A stretch of 43,174 nt of DNA from Candidatus Thiodiazotropha sp. 'RUGA' (GTDB lineage Bacteria > Pseudomonadota > Gammaproteobacteria > Chromatiales > Chromatiaceae): NCBI GenBank assembly GCA_016842065.1, contig JAEPDS010000031.1, forward strand, positions 1,765 through 44,938, read 5' to 3'. The translations under genes and the position numbers were made by a program. Below, one piece after another: positions 20,381 to 27,679 of the stretch (its first letter is position 1; each line of letters starts with the position of its first letter). Under the pieces are notes generated by a model that was given only the letters and a program-made list of their open reading frames with translations, was not told where the DNA came from and ran no database searches.

Positions 20381-20457
20381 CGGTTCTTAATCTCTAAGTG
20401 TATTGACGAAAGCCCGATAGCGTCACACGCTGCACGTCTATCGTCTCCAGGCCCGGG

Positions 20458-20760
20458 CTAGTGTGCTGCGGTACCCAGATAACCAACCAGAAAAATCGTA
20501 AGCACAATGGTTACCGGCGACACGGCAAACAGCCAGCTGAGTACCTGACCAATAGTGAAGCCTGAGCGAAATACAGAGAAGGTTGCCAGAGCACCGGCCG
20601 CCAGGCCAAAAGCGGCAGAGATGAAGTAGTAGTTACGGACACAATCTGTCTGACAGGTCCGGGTGTCTAAAAACCCTGAAAGCAGATTCACAAAGGTCAA
20701 GATCAGAAACCCCCAGGAAGCCAGTGCTGATAACAGGGCAGCAGGTGTAATAAAACTCAT
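20458..20760 (-). CDS. Small membrane protein of unknown function
   Basis: The 100-residue protein has three hydrophobic helices (about residues 6-28, 45-63 and 73-96). A short loop after the first helix holds two cysteines (RTCQTDCVRNY), likely periplasmic and possibly disulfide-linked. ATG 20760 is chosen for GGAGAG just upstream. No family is recognised. It converges with the lipoprotein gene, 77 bp apart. Confidence 0.65.
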   Translation of the reverse strand: MSFITPAALLSALASWGFLILTFVNLLSGFLDTRTCQTDCVRNYYFISAAFGLAAGALATFSVFRSGFTIGQVLSWLFAVSPVTIVLTIFLVGYLGTAAH

Positions 20761-20941
20761 GACTCTCTCCAATCTTGTTATATTCCATTATATTGATCAT
20801 TCGGAGCCTGTTTTCAACGCTGGAGAGCCTGGGGTTTTTGGCTATTCAGCACCTCCTCGACAATCTGCACGAGCTATCAAATGAATCGAACTTCTATCCG
20901 AAACCAGTCCGAATAGCACTGATCACCCAGGCAGCACAGAT

Positions 20942-21469
20942 CTAATTACATTGACCGATAGAGCCTTCGGAGCAGACCCTTCCATCCGTCCAGATGGCAT
21001 TGTCAAACTTCGCCTTGATCAAAATTGCCCCCTGCAGATTCGCCCCCCGAAGATCGGCGCCGCTGAGGTCCGCATCGAACAGACTGGCGCCAGTCAGATT
21101 GGCCAACATCAGATTGGCATTCTGCAGATTGACACCATGCATGTGGGCATACTCCAGATTGCTTAACATCAGATTGGTATCCTTGAGATTCGCCAACTGA
21201 AATATTGCGCGGGAAAAGTTTGCACGTTCGAAATTTGAGCGGTCGAGACGGGCCGAGGCCAGGGAGGATTCGTGCATATCGACGCCAGGAGCCTTTGTAT
21301 CGATCAGAATTGCCCAGGAACATTGGGCTTCCGGCTCCAGCTTACAGATTGAATTGACGTAGGCGGTTTCTGTGATGTGATCGGTCCAGGCCATAGCCTG
21401 TGTTGCCAAGAACACAGCATTGGTAAAAATTGCCAGCCCGATGAGTTTAGAATGGTTAAGATTATTCAT
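20942..21469 (-). CDS. Exported pentapeptide-repeat protein
   Basis: The 175-residue protein begins with a signal peptide (MNNLNHSKLIGLAIFTNAVF...AMA), cleaved near residue 27. From about residue 50 it consists of A(D/N)LXX pentapeptides: some 18 consecutive five-residue units such as ANFSR, ANLKD, ANLML, ADLSG, ADLRG and ANLQG. These fold into a right-handed quadrilateral beta-helix. Two Cys lie before the repeats and two after, which could cap the helix with disulfides in the periplasm. ATG 21469 is chosen for GGGAG upstream and the signal peptide; an upstream in-frame ATG would give an unlikely N-terminus. Known cytoplasmic members mimic DNA or protect gyrase; an exported one must do something else. 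Function unknown. Confidence 0.88.
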   Translation of the reverse strand: MNNLNHSKLIGLAIFTNAVFLATQAMAWTDHITETAYVNSICKLEPEAQCSWAILIDTKAPGVDMHESSLASARLDRSNFERANFSRAIFQLANLKDTNLMLSNLEYAHMHGVNLQNANLMLANLTGASLFDADLSGADLRGANLQGAILIKAKFDNAIWTDGRVCSEGSIGQCN

Positions 21470-21684
21470 GGATACGCTCCCTGGAATTAAATTAGATATC
21501 GCGTATCTACTGCAGGGTCGCGATAGAAATGACCTATTCATCAACCCAATAGGCCCTCATTGTCTGAGAACTCCATATTCTTACCAAAATAGATTATTGC
21601 TTTGATCTATAACAATTAGCATTCTCTTCTATAGCGAAACAGATGGCTAACCAGCCAAGAAAATAGATGTTTTATCCTATGTTG

Positions 21685-22020
21685 TTATGCAAGCTCTTGC
21701 GGGTTGAATATAAGACGTATTTTATTGATTCGACCACTGACAAACCAGAATGTTTGCGCCATCAATGTGCTCTTACCATTTTTGCTGAATCTATAGATCA
21801 AGCACACTGAAGTATCGTTATTGAACTCCGCCACCATCTCATAGCTAACATCAACCGGCGGAGAAGACTTTAACGATTCTATGTATTCAGAAGCCGCGCT
21901 GCATTTAAACAAAGGACCTTCAAAGTCTAAATTCTCACTGAAGATAGAACGTAAAGAATCAAACTCCTTTGACTCAAAGAATATCTCCATGTATCGCTCG
22001 ACCAGTTCAATTCGTTTCAT
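21685..22020 (-). CDS. NTF2-like/SnoaL-like small protein
   Basis: The 111-residue protein has the alpha+beta layout of the NTF2/SnoaL fold: an N-terminal helix (VERYMEIFFESKEFDSLRSI), then FSENLDFEGPLF, and late strands VCLIYRFSK and LMAQTFWFVSGRINKIRLIF. Such proteins are often small-molecule-binding domains or enzymes, and catalytic function cannot be assigned. AAGGA lies five bases before the ATG. The gene is AT-rich compared with the housekeeping genes, like its two neighbours, which suggests acquisition. Confidence 0.75.
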   Translation of the reverse strand: MKRIELVERYMEIFFESKEFDSLRSIFSENLDFEGPLFKCSAASEYIESLKSSPPVDVSYEMVAEFNNDTSVCLIYRFSKNGKSTLMAQTFWFVSGRINKIRLIFNPQELA

Positions 22021-22103
22021 TTATCCTTCATTTTACAACACAATAACGGGCATACAGAAAGCTGCGTATTAGATTAACCAGACAATACAACAAACAGAGC
22101 TTG

Positions 22104-22325
22104 TTAGCAGGTTTCTGTTATTTTCCTCTGCAACTGACTTTCACTAATTCCACTCTCTTCGAGTAACGCCCAGATTGCTTGGGTTATAAGAACAAGCTTA
22201 TCAATTTTTTTATCGGTATGGCCAATATCACTGGCATTCGCATATGATTTAACCCGCGTTTGATTTGCAACAGATCTGGCCCGGCCAATCTGATATTCCT
22301 GAAAAGTATCTCGTATCCAGCTCAT
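22104..22325 (-). CDS. Small protein of unknown function, possibly C-terminally shortened
   Basis: The 73-residue protein starts MSWIRDTFQEYQIGRA and ends with a helix (KLVLITQAIWALLEESG). The pattern recalls a family of ~120-residue bacterial proteins in which this helix precedes a C-terminal zinc ribbon; from memory, not by search. Here the protein stops at ITETC before any ribbon. GGAAG lies five bases before the ATG, supporting translation. It could be a natural short form or a truncated gene. Confidence 0.5.
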   Translation of the reverse strand: MSWIRDTFQEYQIGRARSVANQTRVKSYANASDIGHTDKKIDKLVLITQAIWALLEESGISESQLQRKITETC

Positions 22326-22425
22326 CGTGCTTCCTTATTCAAACTACCTCTCACTCCACTAAAAAACTGCGTGAAGTCCAGTCTTATCCATTGAAGTGAC
22401 TTATTGATGACTTTTGAGCAAAATT

Positions 22426-23031
22426 CTACCATAACTCCTTTTTGTATCTTTCTGGCCAGCTTGAATCATAGACCTCCCCATCAAAAACGCCGCTTGTTAT
22501 TTCATTTAATATGGAACCAGGCGTTGGTAACCCTGATGACTGATCGCCAGATCCCCATAGATTTGATCTCATCAAAGCCCTGGCACATTGAAAATAGACC
22601 TCCCCTACCTTTACTAACACTACTGATTTTGGGTAAGCTCCATTGCGCTTGAGTGATTCAAGTAACTCTTGATCAGTTGTTATTCTCGCCCGGCCATTCA
22701 CACGAACAACATTATTTGATCCAGAAACCATAAACAACAATGAAACACGTTCATCTTCAAGGATATTTCTTAAAGTATCTATTCGCTGGTTTCCTTTCCA
22801 ATCGGGCAAAGCAAGCGTTTTTTCATTCAAAATTTTGACAACTTGGCCATCATCACCTCTGGGAGACACATCCGTTCCTTCGCATCCCACGGACGCAATC
22901 ACACAGAAAGAAGATCTCTTAATCCAGGCTCTATAACTCGAGATAATCTTATTAGTGACTTTGTTTAGCGCAGCATCACTTGGCGAACCATAGATCTTCT
23001 CTAACTCTTCAATACTTTCTATGAACTCCAT
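22426..23031 (-). CDS. Pyridoxamine 5'-phosphate oxidase-family (PPOX) flavoprotein
   Basis: The 201-residue protein has the split-barrel FMN-binding fold of the PPOX family: SSFCVIASVGCEGTDVSPRG, LALPDWKGNQRIDTLRNILE, VSLLFMVSGSNNVVRVNGRA and a late VGEVYFQCARALMRSNLW. This resembles the MSMEG_1061-type subgroup, which is not PdxH; reactions in this group range from flavin or F420-dependent reductions to unknown. AGGA lies nine bases before the ATG. The gene is AT-rich and closes the minus-strand accessory run. Confidence 0.85.
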   Translation of the reverse strand: MEFIESIEELEKIYGSPSDAALNKVTNKIISSYRAWIKRSSFCVIASVGCEGTDVSPRGDDGQVVKILNEKTLALPDWKGNQRIDTLRNILEDERVSLLFMVSGSNNVVRVNGRARITTDQELLESLKRNGAYPKSVVLVKVGEVYFQCARALMRSNLWGSGDQSSGLPTPGSILNEITSGVFDGEVYDSSWPERYKKELW

Positions 23032-23492
23032 TTGTTTATCCTATTGAGAACTTAAACCTATTAGAACCACATATAAAAGTGTATAAAAAAATGAGAAACG
23101 AAAGACGGCAAGTTTAATTTCTATGCTTACCCACTTGTTAATTCTTGTCATTACTAACCTCCATCTAGTGAAAATACCACTATTATACAATTGGGAGATT
23201 GTTAAAAGTTGATGCGGACTGAGCTTCTTGATAACTCTATCAGTTCTTCAATTAATTATTCATTAGGCATTTAACTTATAAAAGCGAGATTCCCACTGCA
23301 TAACAAAGCAGAGCTGCACCAATATCAGTCATTTCCTTCTACAAAAGACTGAACACCCATAACCTCAACGGTTGGGATCTGCCGGGCAGATTCCCCGATA
23401 TTTAATAAAGGCATTGAGCTTTTTCAATGTCTCTAACAGATACATAAGAGACCATTCGCGCTTTATCTAGCCATCCTCAGGTAGTACTACTT
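23032..23492. other. AT-rich intergenic region (461 bp)
   Basis: This divergent gap lies between the PPOX gene (-) and the DUF302 gene (+). A palindrome ATCTGCC-G-GGCAGAT lies at 23377-23391, with GGGA/TTCCC just outside it; the very short loop favours a protein-binding site over a terminator, and no T run follows. No RNA gene or coding remnant was recognised. Confidence 0.35.
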
Positions 23493-24011
23493 ATGAAAAC
23501 TCCCGCTTTCACCGCCGCCCTGCTCTGTGGCCTTCTCTCATTGAACTCGACTTTCTCCTTGTCGGCTGAACCTGCAAACCCAGCAGAACCAGCTGATACC
23601 TCCTCCATGGTCGTTGAACAGGCCATTCAGTACGACTACAACAAGGCACTGGATATTGTCAGACAACAGCTGAAGGACGACGGCTGGAAGCTGATTGCCG
23701 AGATCAACCTGGGCGCTCGGCTGGCAAAGAAAGGGGTTGAGGTTCCCGGTGGACTGGTGATCTTCAAGCTGACCAGCGGCAAGAATGCTGTACCCTTGCT
23801 GGCAGCCGATGAGACCCGCTACGTCTCTGCCATGATGCCTTGCGGCCTCTCCGTCTACGGCAAGCAGGATGGAACGGTTGTTATCTCACGCATGAACTTT
23901 GAGATGATGAGCGCCATGCTGGAGCCCAAGGTTGCGACAGTGATGACAAAATCGATCAATAAACTCAACAAAACCGTTGAGAGCGCCATAGCCAGGATGG
24001 CAGCCAACTAA
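23493..24011 (+). CDS. Exported DUF302 protein
   Basis: The 172-residue protein has a signal peptide (MKTPAFTAALLCGLLSLNSTF, cleaved near SLSA-EP) and a DUF302 domain: a helix DYNKALDIVRQQLKDDGWKL, then PLLAADETRYVSAMMPCGLSV and GTVVISRMNFEMM. DUF302 proteins are widespread, often near respiratory or sulfur-metabolism genes, and of unclear function. The single conserved Cys in the MMPC segment is typical of the family. No close partner gene is visible. Confidence 0.88.
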   Translation: MKTPAFTAALLCGLLSLNSTFSLSAEPANPAEPADTSSMVVEQAIQYDYNKALDIVRQQLKDDGWKLIAEINLGARLAKKGVEVPGGLVIFKLTSGKNAVPLLAADETRYVSAMMPCGLSVYGKQDGTVVISRMNFEMMSAMLEPKVATVMTKSINKLNKTVESAIARMAAN

Positions 24012-24280
24012 CTGCCTACAGGGTTACCCTGGGAGGTAGCCCCGGGGATCCATGGGCATCACTCAGTAGCCGTGCCGAATCCTCAACGGCTGCTTTCAAA
24101 TCTCAAGGAACAGGAGCCTGCTAATACAAACAGCTGAGCTCCTCTCTGATCACACCCTACGCCTGGCTTGAGACTCGACCTAATCCTTTAGCTAAGGATC
24201 CTGCCTCGCAGAAATCAAATCTCCAGAAGTGTCTGAATGCAGATCTGACTTTACTTAGCCACTTAAATCATGAGGAGAGT

Positions 24281-24325
24281 TTGCATAATCATGGACGGCA
24301 GAGGCTCCATGATGATTATGATGCA
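24281..24325. repeat. Imperfect inverted repeat
   Basis: TTGCATAATCATGGA pairs with TCCATGAT-GAT-TATG-ATG-CAA across a 9-base loop, with two 3-base bulges in the right arm. It lies about 320 bp before the IscR-like start. It could be a folded RNA or a binding site; nothing decides between these. Confidence 0.4.
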
Positions 24326-24515
24326 ATATAAATTTTGTTGATCTCTTCTGGACCACCCTCTACAACTGCTCCAAATAAAATACCCCCATCCCTACCCCCC
24401 TTAGTAATTAATATTTATATAATAATTACAATAACTTAGGCAAATAAATGATTCTTCTGAGCATTAATTACCGCTCAGACTTTATACGCCCTTGTAAAAA
24501 TAAAATAAATATTAC

Positions 24516-24539
24516 TTGTACATACTGTACAACTATACT
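24516..24539 (+). promoter_or_regulatory. Palindromic operator candidate beside a -10-like hexamer
   Basis: TTGTACA-TAC-TGTACAA (24516-24532) is a perfect 7+3+7 palindrome. TATACT, a near-consensus -10, follows at 24534-24539; a weak TTACTT (24512-24517) could serve as -35 with a 16-base spacer. The palindrome would then fill the spacer, a typical place for repression. It lies 114 bp before the IscR-like ATG, so autoregulation by that protein is a natural guess. It does not match the E. coli IscR type 1 or type 2 consensus as I know them. Confidence 0.5.
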
Positions 24540-24645
24540 ATCTTTTTACTTACAAAACCTATACAAGCCCCCATCAAAAGGCACTATCACACCGAAAGAG
24601 TTGATCAATTTAAATGTAAAAACAGTAACTTATGAGGACAGACAG

Positions 24646-25089
24646 ATGAGATTAACAAGCAAAAGCCGCTACGCAATCACCGCCATGATCACTTTGGCTC
24701 TAAACCACAACAAGGGCCCCATGACACTTTTTGAAATCTCTGAAAGTCAGGGTATTTCTCTCTCATACCTGGAGCAGCTGTTCGCTTCCCTGCGCTCCAA
24801 AGGGTTGGTTAAGGGATTTCGTGGTCCTGGAGGCGGTTACGCGCTTGCGAAGTCTGCAGAGCAGATCTCAATCGCTGAAATCATCTGTGCTACCGATGAG
24901 TGGGTTGACTACACCTATGCCAATGAGAGAGACACCATTCAGCGAGAGACACAACTCAGCAGTCGCACTCTGTGGAGCAGCCTCAGCAAACAACTTTACG
25001 ATTTTGTCAGTGACATAAAACTGTCAGACCTGATCAACCGCCACACGATCCACGCATCCCATGAACAGCAAGACAAGATTGCAGCCTAA
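24646..25089 (+). CDS. IscR-like Rrf2 regulator lacking all Fe-S ligands
   Basis: The 147-residue protein aligns without gaps to E. coli IscR over its first ~120 residues: MRLTSKSRYAITAM, ISLSYLEQLFASLR (Glu43 kept) and RGPGGGYALAKS, the winged-helix DNA-binding part. IscR ligates a [2Fe-2S] cluster with Cys92, Cys98, Cys104 and His107. Here these positions are Ala, Ile, Leu and Arg, so no cluster of the known kind can bind. The only Cys is at 81. It therefore probably behaves like permanent apo-IscR or uses another signal (inference). ATG 24646 with GAGGA seven bases before is clear. No isc genes are nearby; a DUF2189 membrane gene follows on the same strand. Confidence 0.93.
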   Translation: MRLTSKSRYAITAMITLALNHNKGPMTLFEISESQGISLSYLEQLFASLRSKGLVKGFRGPGGGYALAKSAEQISIAEIICATDEWVDYTYANERDTIQRETQLSSRTLWSSLSKQLYDFVSDIKLSDLINRHTIHASHEQQDKIAA

Positions 25090-25093
25090 TGCT

Positions 25094-25124
25094 GTTGGTC
25101 AAAGGGTTTTCAAACCCGACCAAC
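25094..25124 (+). terminator. Strong hairpin after the IscR-like gene
   Basis: GTTGGTC-AAA-GGGTTT pairs with AAACCC-GACCAAC: a 13-bp stem with a 3-base bulge and a 2-base gap at the tip. It begins 5 bp after the stop. Only GCTATTTATAT follows, so the T run is weak; it may terminate partly or protect the 3' end, and it separates the regulator from the DUF2189 gene. Confidence 0.55.
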
Positions 25125-25220
25125 GCTATTTATATGTCCAGCTGTTAAAACAGACCTGGGTAAATCCGCGATCTGAACTCCATCAGATTAAAGGCTTACC
25201 CATTAATTGAGGATTGAGAC

Positions 25221-26000
25221 ATGTCAACACCAACTGCAGAGATGCAATTTACACAAGCTGCCACAGACCGCCTTGAGGTTAACAAAGTCGAAAGTGGCGC
25301 AGCACTTCAGTGGCTGAGTTCTGGATTCGAAGATTTCAAACGCACTCCAGCACTCAGTCTCCTCTACGGCCTGTTGTTTGCGAGCCTGACCGCCGGGGCA
25401 TTCCTGCTAGTAACGAATGTGCCCTGGTATGCAGTAGCCTATCTGACAGGTCTTGTCGTGATGGGGCCATTCATGGCATCAGGCCTCTATGCGGCGAGTC
25501 GCGATATGCAACAGGGACGCGAAGCAACCATCGATAACAGCCTGAGACTGCTCATCAAACGTTCAACCAACCTGGCGCTGTTTGCAACGCTGCTGGCGCT
25601 GGTTATGGCTGCCTGGGTACGTATTTCAGCGCTTCTGTTTGCGGTGAAATTCAGCACACTCAGTCCAAGCATCGAAGCCTACACAAGTCTGTTCAGTAGC
25701 GCAGAGGGCTGGATCACCTTGAGCTACTTCGTTGGCATCGGTTTTCTGCTGGTAACTTCAGTGTTTGTGATCAGCGCAGTCGCGATTCCGGCCATTCTGG
25801 ATAAGGATGTGGATTTCATCACCGCCATGCAGACCAGCTACCGGGCAGTCACTCACAACCCGGGGGCGATGGCTTTGTGGGCGGTGATCATCGTTGTGAT
25901 GACGGCAGTTGGTGTGATGACTGCTTTTATCGGCTTTGCTGTGCTCTTCCCGATCCTGGGTTATGCCACATGGCACAGCTATCGTTCCCTGGTGAAGTAG
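25221..26000 (+). CDS. DUF2189 integral membrane protein
   Basis: The 259-residue protein has a hydrophilic start and about six membrane helices. The features FKRTPALSLLYGLLFA, GPFMASGLYAASRDMQQG, FVISAVAIPAILDKDVDFITAM and TAFIGFAVLFPILGYATWHSYR match the DUF2189 family. Some members are encoded near cytochrome oxidase or nitrogen-oxide genes; the function is not known. GAGGA lies seven bases before the ATG. It lies 131 bp after the IscR-like gene, behind a hairpin, so it may be a target or partner of that regulator. Confidence 0.88.
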   Translation: MSTPTAEMQFTQAATDRLEVNKVESGAALQWLSSGFEDFKRTPALSLLYGLLFASLTAGAFLLVTNVPWYAVAYLTGLVVMGPFMASGLYAASRDMQQGREATIDNSLRLLIKRSTNLALFATLLALVMAAWVRISALLFAVKFSTLSPSIEAYTSLFSSAEGWITLSYFVGIGFLLVTSVFVISAVAIPAILDKDVDFITAMQTSYRAVTHNPGAMALWAVIIVVMTAVGVMTAFIGFAVLFPILGYATWHSYRSLVK

Positions 26001-26021
26001 AACCGATGCACTAATCAGGCA

Positions 26022-26055
26022 TTGCCGGGCCGTATTGAAACAACCTACCCGGCAA
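26022..26055 (+). terminator. Hairpin after the DUF2189 gene
   Basis: TTGCCGGG and CCCGGCAA form a perfect 8-bp GC-rich stem around an 18-base loop, 22 bp after the stop. Only GTTTG follows, so termination by this element is uncertain. Confidence 0.35.
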
Positions 26056-26124
26056 CGTTTGCGAGCAGAACTTCGCAGTGATCAGCCCTGCGGCAACCAC
26101 GATCAGACCCAAGAGGTGATCGAT

Positions 26125-26385
26125 ATGAAAACCGTACTCTTCGTGACCATAGTGACTTATGCCTTTTTGAGTTACAGCCAGCCCTCTGGCACGGCTAACG
26201 CCGGAGTAACCTATGACCACCAGAAGATGATGGCCGCTCACGGTTGCCCGGCATCAAAAGCCAGCAGTAACCCCCATGACAAGAGCTGGCGCTATCTTAG
26301 GGGCGACTCATCGCAGGTCAACCTGATGATGATCGATTGGCACGATAGGGGTGAAAACTCATTTGGCCCGATCAGGAACATATGA
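26125..26385 (+). CDS. Small exported protein of unknown function
   Basis: The 86-residue protein has a signal peptide (MKTVLFVTIVTYAFLSYSQP, cleaved near TANA-GV). The mature part is short, with one Cys (AHGCPASK) and several His and Met. AGAGGTG lies eight bases before ATG 26125; an upstream in-frame ATG (26035) would give an Arg-rich extension before the signal and is less likely. It overlaps the DCC-family gene by ATGA, so the two are coupled. No family recognised. Confidence 0.6.
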   Translation: MKTVLFVTIVTYAFLSYSQPSGTANAGVTYDHQKMMAAHGCPASKASSNPHDKSWRYLRGDSSQVNLMMIDWHDRGENSFGPIRNI

Positions 26386-26783
26386 GCCAACAGCAAACCC
26401 TGCCGGGCAAACTGGCAGGTCGATCTCAACGTTTACGGGTCTGGTATGATTCAGAATGCCCGCTTTGCCGAAGAGAGATCGACCTTCTGCAACGGCTGGA
26501 TAGCAAACAAACTATTCATTTCATCAAGATCGAAGCTTGCTCCACTCTGCCGATGAAGAAAGAACAGCTGTTGGAACGCCTGCATGCACAACAGCCTGAT
26601 GGTGAGATGATCTCAGGAGCCCAGGCGTTCGCTGCAATCTGGCGAAAATTACCAGGCCTGAAGATGCTGGGTTATGTTGCACAATGGAAGCCTGCTGCTA
26701 CTTTCCTGGAATGGTTGTATGGTAAATTCCTCAGGCATCGGCCAGGTATGCAACAGTGGTTGATCAGAAGGGGTATGGAGTAG
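26382..26783 (+). CDS. DCC-family (DUF393) thiol-oxidoreductase-like protein
   Basis: The 133-residue protein shows the DCC motif: VWYDSECPLCRREIDLLQRL, with a CxxC pair, then GAQAFAAIWRKLPGLKMLGY and a C-terminal LYGKFLRHR. The family is thioredoxin-like and presumed to act in thiol-disulfide exchange, but few members have been characterised. The start overlaps the preceding exported protein by ATGA. It converges with an SDR gene 47 bp away. Confidence 0.88.
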   Translation: MSQQQTLPGKLAGRSQRLRVWYDSECPLCRREIDLLQRLDSKQTIHFIKIEACSTLPMKKEQLLERLHAQQPDGEMISGAQAFAAIWRKLPGLKMLGYVAQWKPAATFLEWLYGKFLRHRPGMQQWLIRRGME

Positions 26784-26830
26784 CAAACCTCTGCTCAACC
26801 AGTGATCCCGTATTCGATACAACAACGTGA

Positions 26831-27598
26831 TCAGGGCTCGAACGGAAGCCCCAGAAAATCGAACAACTTTCCCGAATCTTCCATCTTTAAACAGCTCATC
26901 ACTTTCAGTAACTGTTCGGCTGTGTACTGAGTTGTCTGCAATTGACCATCCGGGACGTTGGCCTGAAAAGGCGCAGACAGTTGAGTATCAGTGGTACCCG
27001 GCTGTAATCCCACAATGATCAGCTGCCGACGTTTGTACCCCAGTTCGATCGCAAAGTTCTTGATCAGCATATTCAGGGCTGCCTTACTGGCACGATAAGC
27101 GTGCCAGCCACCCAATCGATTGTCACTGATACTACCGACACGAGCAGACAATATGCCGATACGGCTGATCTGTTGATCGTTCATCCTGGGTATCAGATGT
27201 TTACACAACAACGCAGGCCCAATCGCATTTGTTTGGTAGGCATGTAACAGATGGTCTGAGGTCAAATTTTTGAAGGTTTTTTCCGGTTTGTAGTGGTGAT
27301 CATGTAAAAAACCGGTGGCAACAAAAGCGAGGTCAATGCTTCCTGGTGCTATCTGATCAATTGCCTCACTGATGCTGGATTCATCAAGAAGATTGAACTG
27401 CAGATCGATCGTCGGATTGTTCAACTCGACCAACTGAGCCGGATCTCTGGCCAGTCTTATCAGGGTGGCGTCAGGGTATTGTTTTACAACAGCCTCTGTC
27501 AGCGCCTTGCCGATACCACCGGTTGCCCCTGCGACCATAACAGTCTCGGGTGTTTTGAAAGGGACTCCTTTACCACGCGAAAAGAGAGACTCTTTCAT
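26831..27598 (-). CDS. Short-chain dehydrogenase, C-factor-like
   Basis: The 255-residue SDR has the nucleotide motif AGATGGIG (residues ~24-31), an NAIG segment, the catalytic Ser in GILSARVGSI, and YRASK with Tyr and Lys. The layout (FVATGFLHDH, GWHAYRASKAALNML, GLQPGTTDTQL) resembles CsgA/C-factor-type SDRs. The substrate is unknown. It lies 81 bp after folE on the same strand; in other marine gammaproteobacteria I recall a similar SDR beside folE and DCC genes in photolyase-linked clusters, so a pterin or reduced-cofactor role is possible. Confidence 0.85.
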   Translation of the reverse strand: MKESLFSRGKGVPFKTPETVMVAGATGGIGKALTEAVVKQYPDATLIRLARDPAQLVELNNPTIDLQFNLLDESSISEAIDQIAPGSIDLAFVATGFLHDHHYKPEKTFKNLTSDHLLHAYQTNAIGPALLCKHLIPRMNDQQISRIGILSARVGSISDNRLGGWHAYRASKAALNMLIKNFAIELGYKRRQLIIVGLQPGTTDTQLSAPFQANVPDGQLQTTQYTAEQLLKVMSCLKMEDSGKLFDFLGLPFEP

Positions 27599-27679
27599 CT
27601 CAACGATCTCACAATGAAATTCATACGGAGCCGACGTCCTAGTCGCGTCACTATTAGCAATGGCTAAGGAAATTTCCCA

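Larger units (their letters stand above)
24012..24645. other. Long AT-rich intergenic region upstream of the IscR-like gene (634 bp)
   Basis: No credible gene is seen. A frame open from 24448 into the IscR-like gene is very AT-rich with no homology before MRLTSK, so it is leader. GC-rich inverted segments follow the DUF302 stop (24020-24048, including CCCCGGGG). An imperfect inverted repeat lies at 24281-24325, and a perfect palindrome with a -10-like hexamer at 24516-24539. GAGGA at 24634-24638 is the ribosome binding site of the next gene. Confidence 0.5.

Noticed and set aside
24012-24060. c-di-GMP riboswitch-like GGTTACC/GGTAG segments after the DUF302 gene
   Set aside because: The conserved GCAAA-containing core of the GEMM class is missing, so only loose GC-rich inverted segments remain.
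24448-24645. Upstream extension of the IscR-like gene
   Set aside because: Homology to IscR starts at MRLTSK with a good ribosome binding site; the extension is AT-rich leader.
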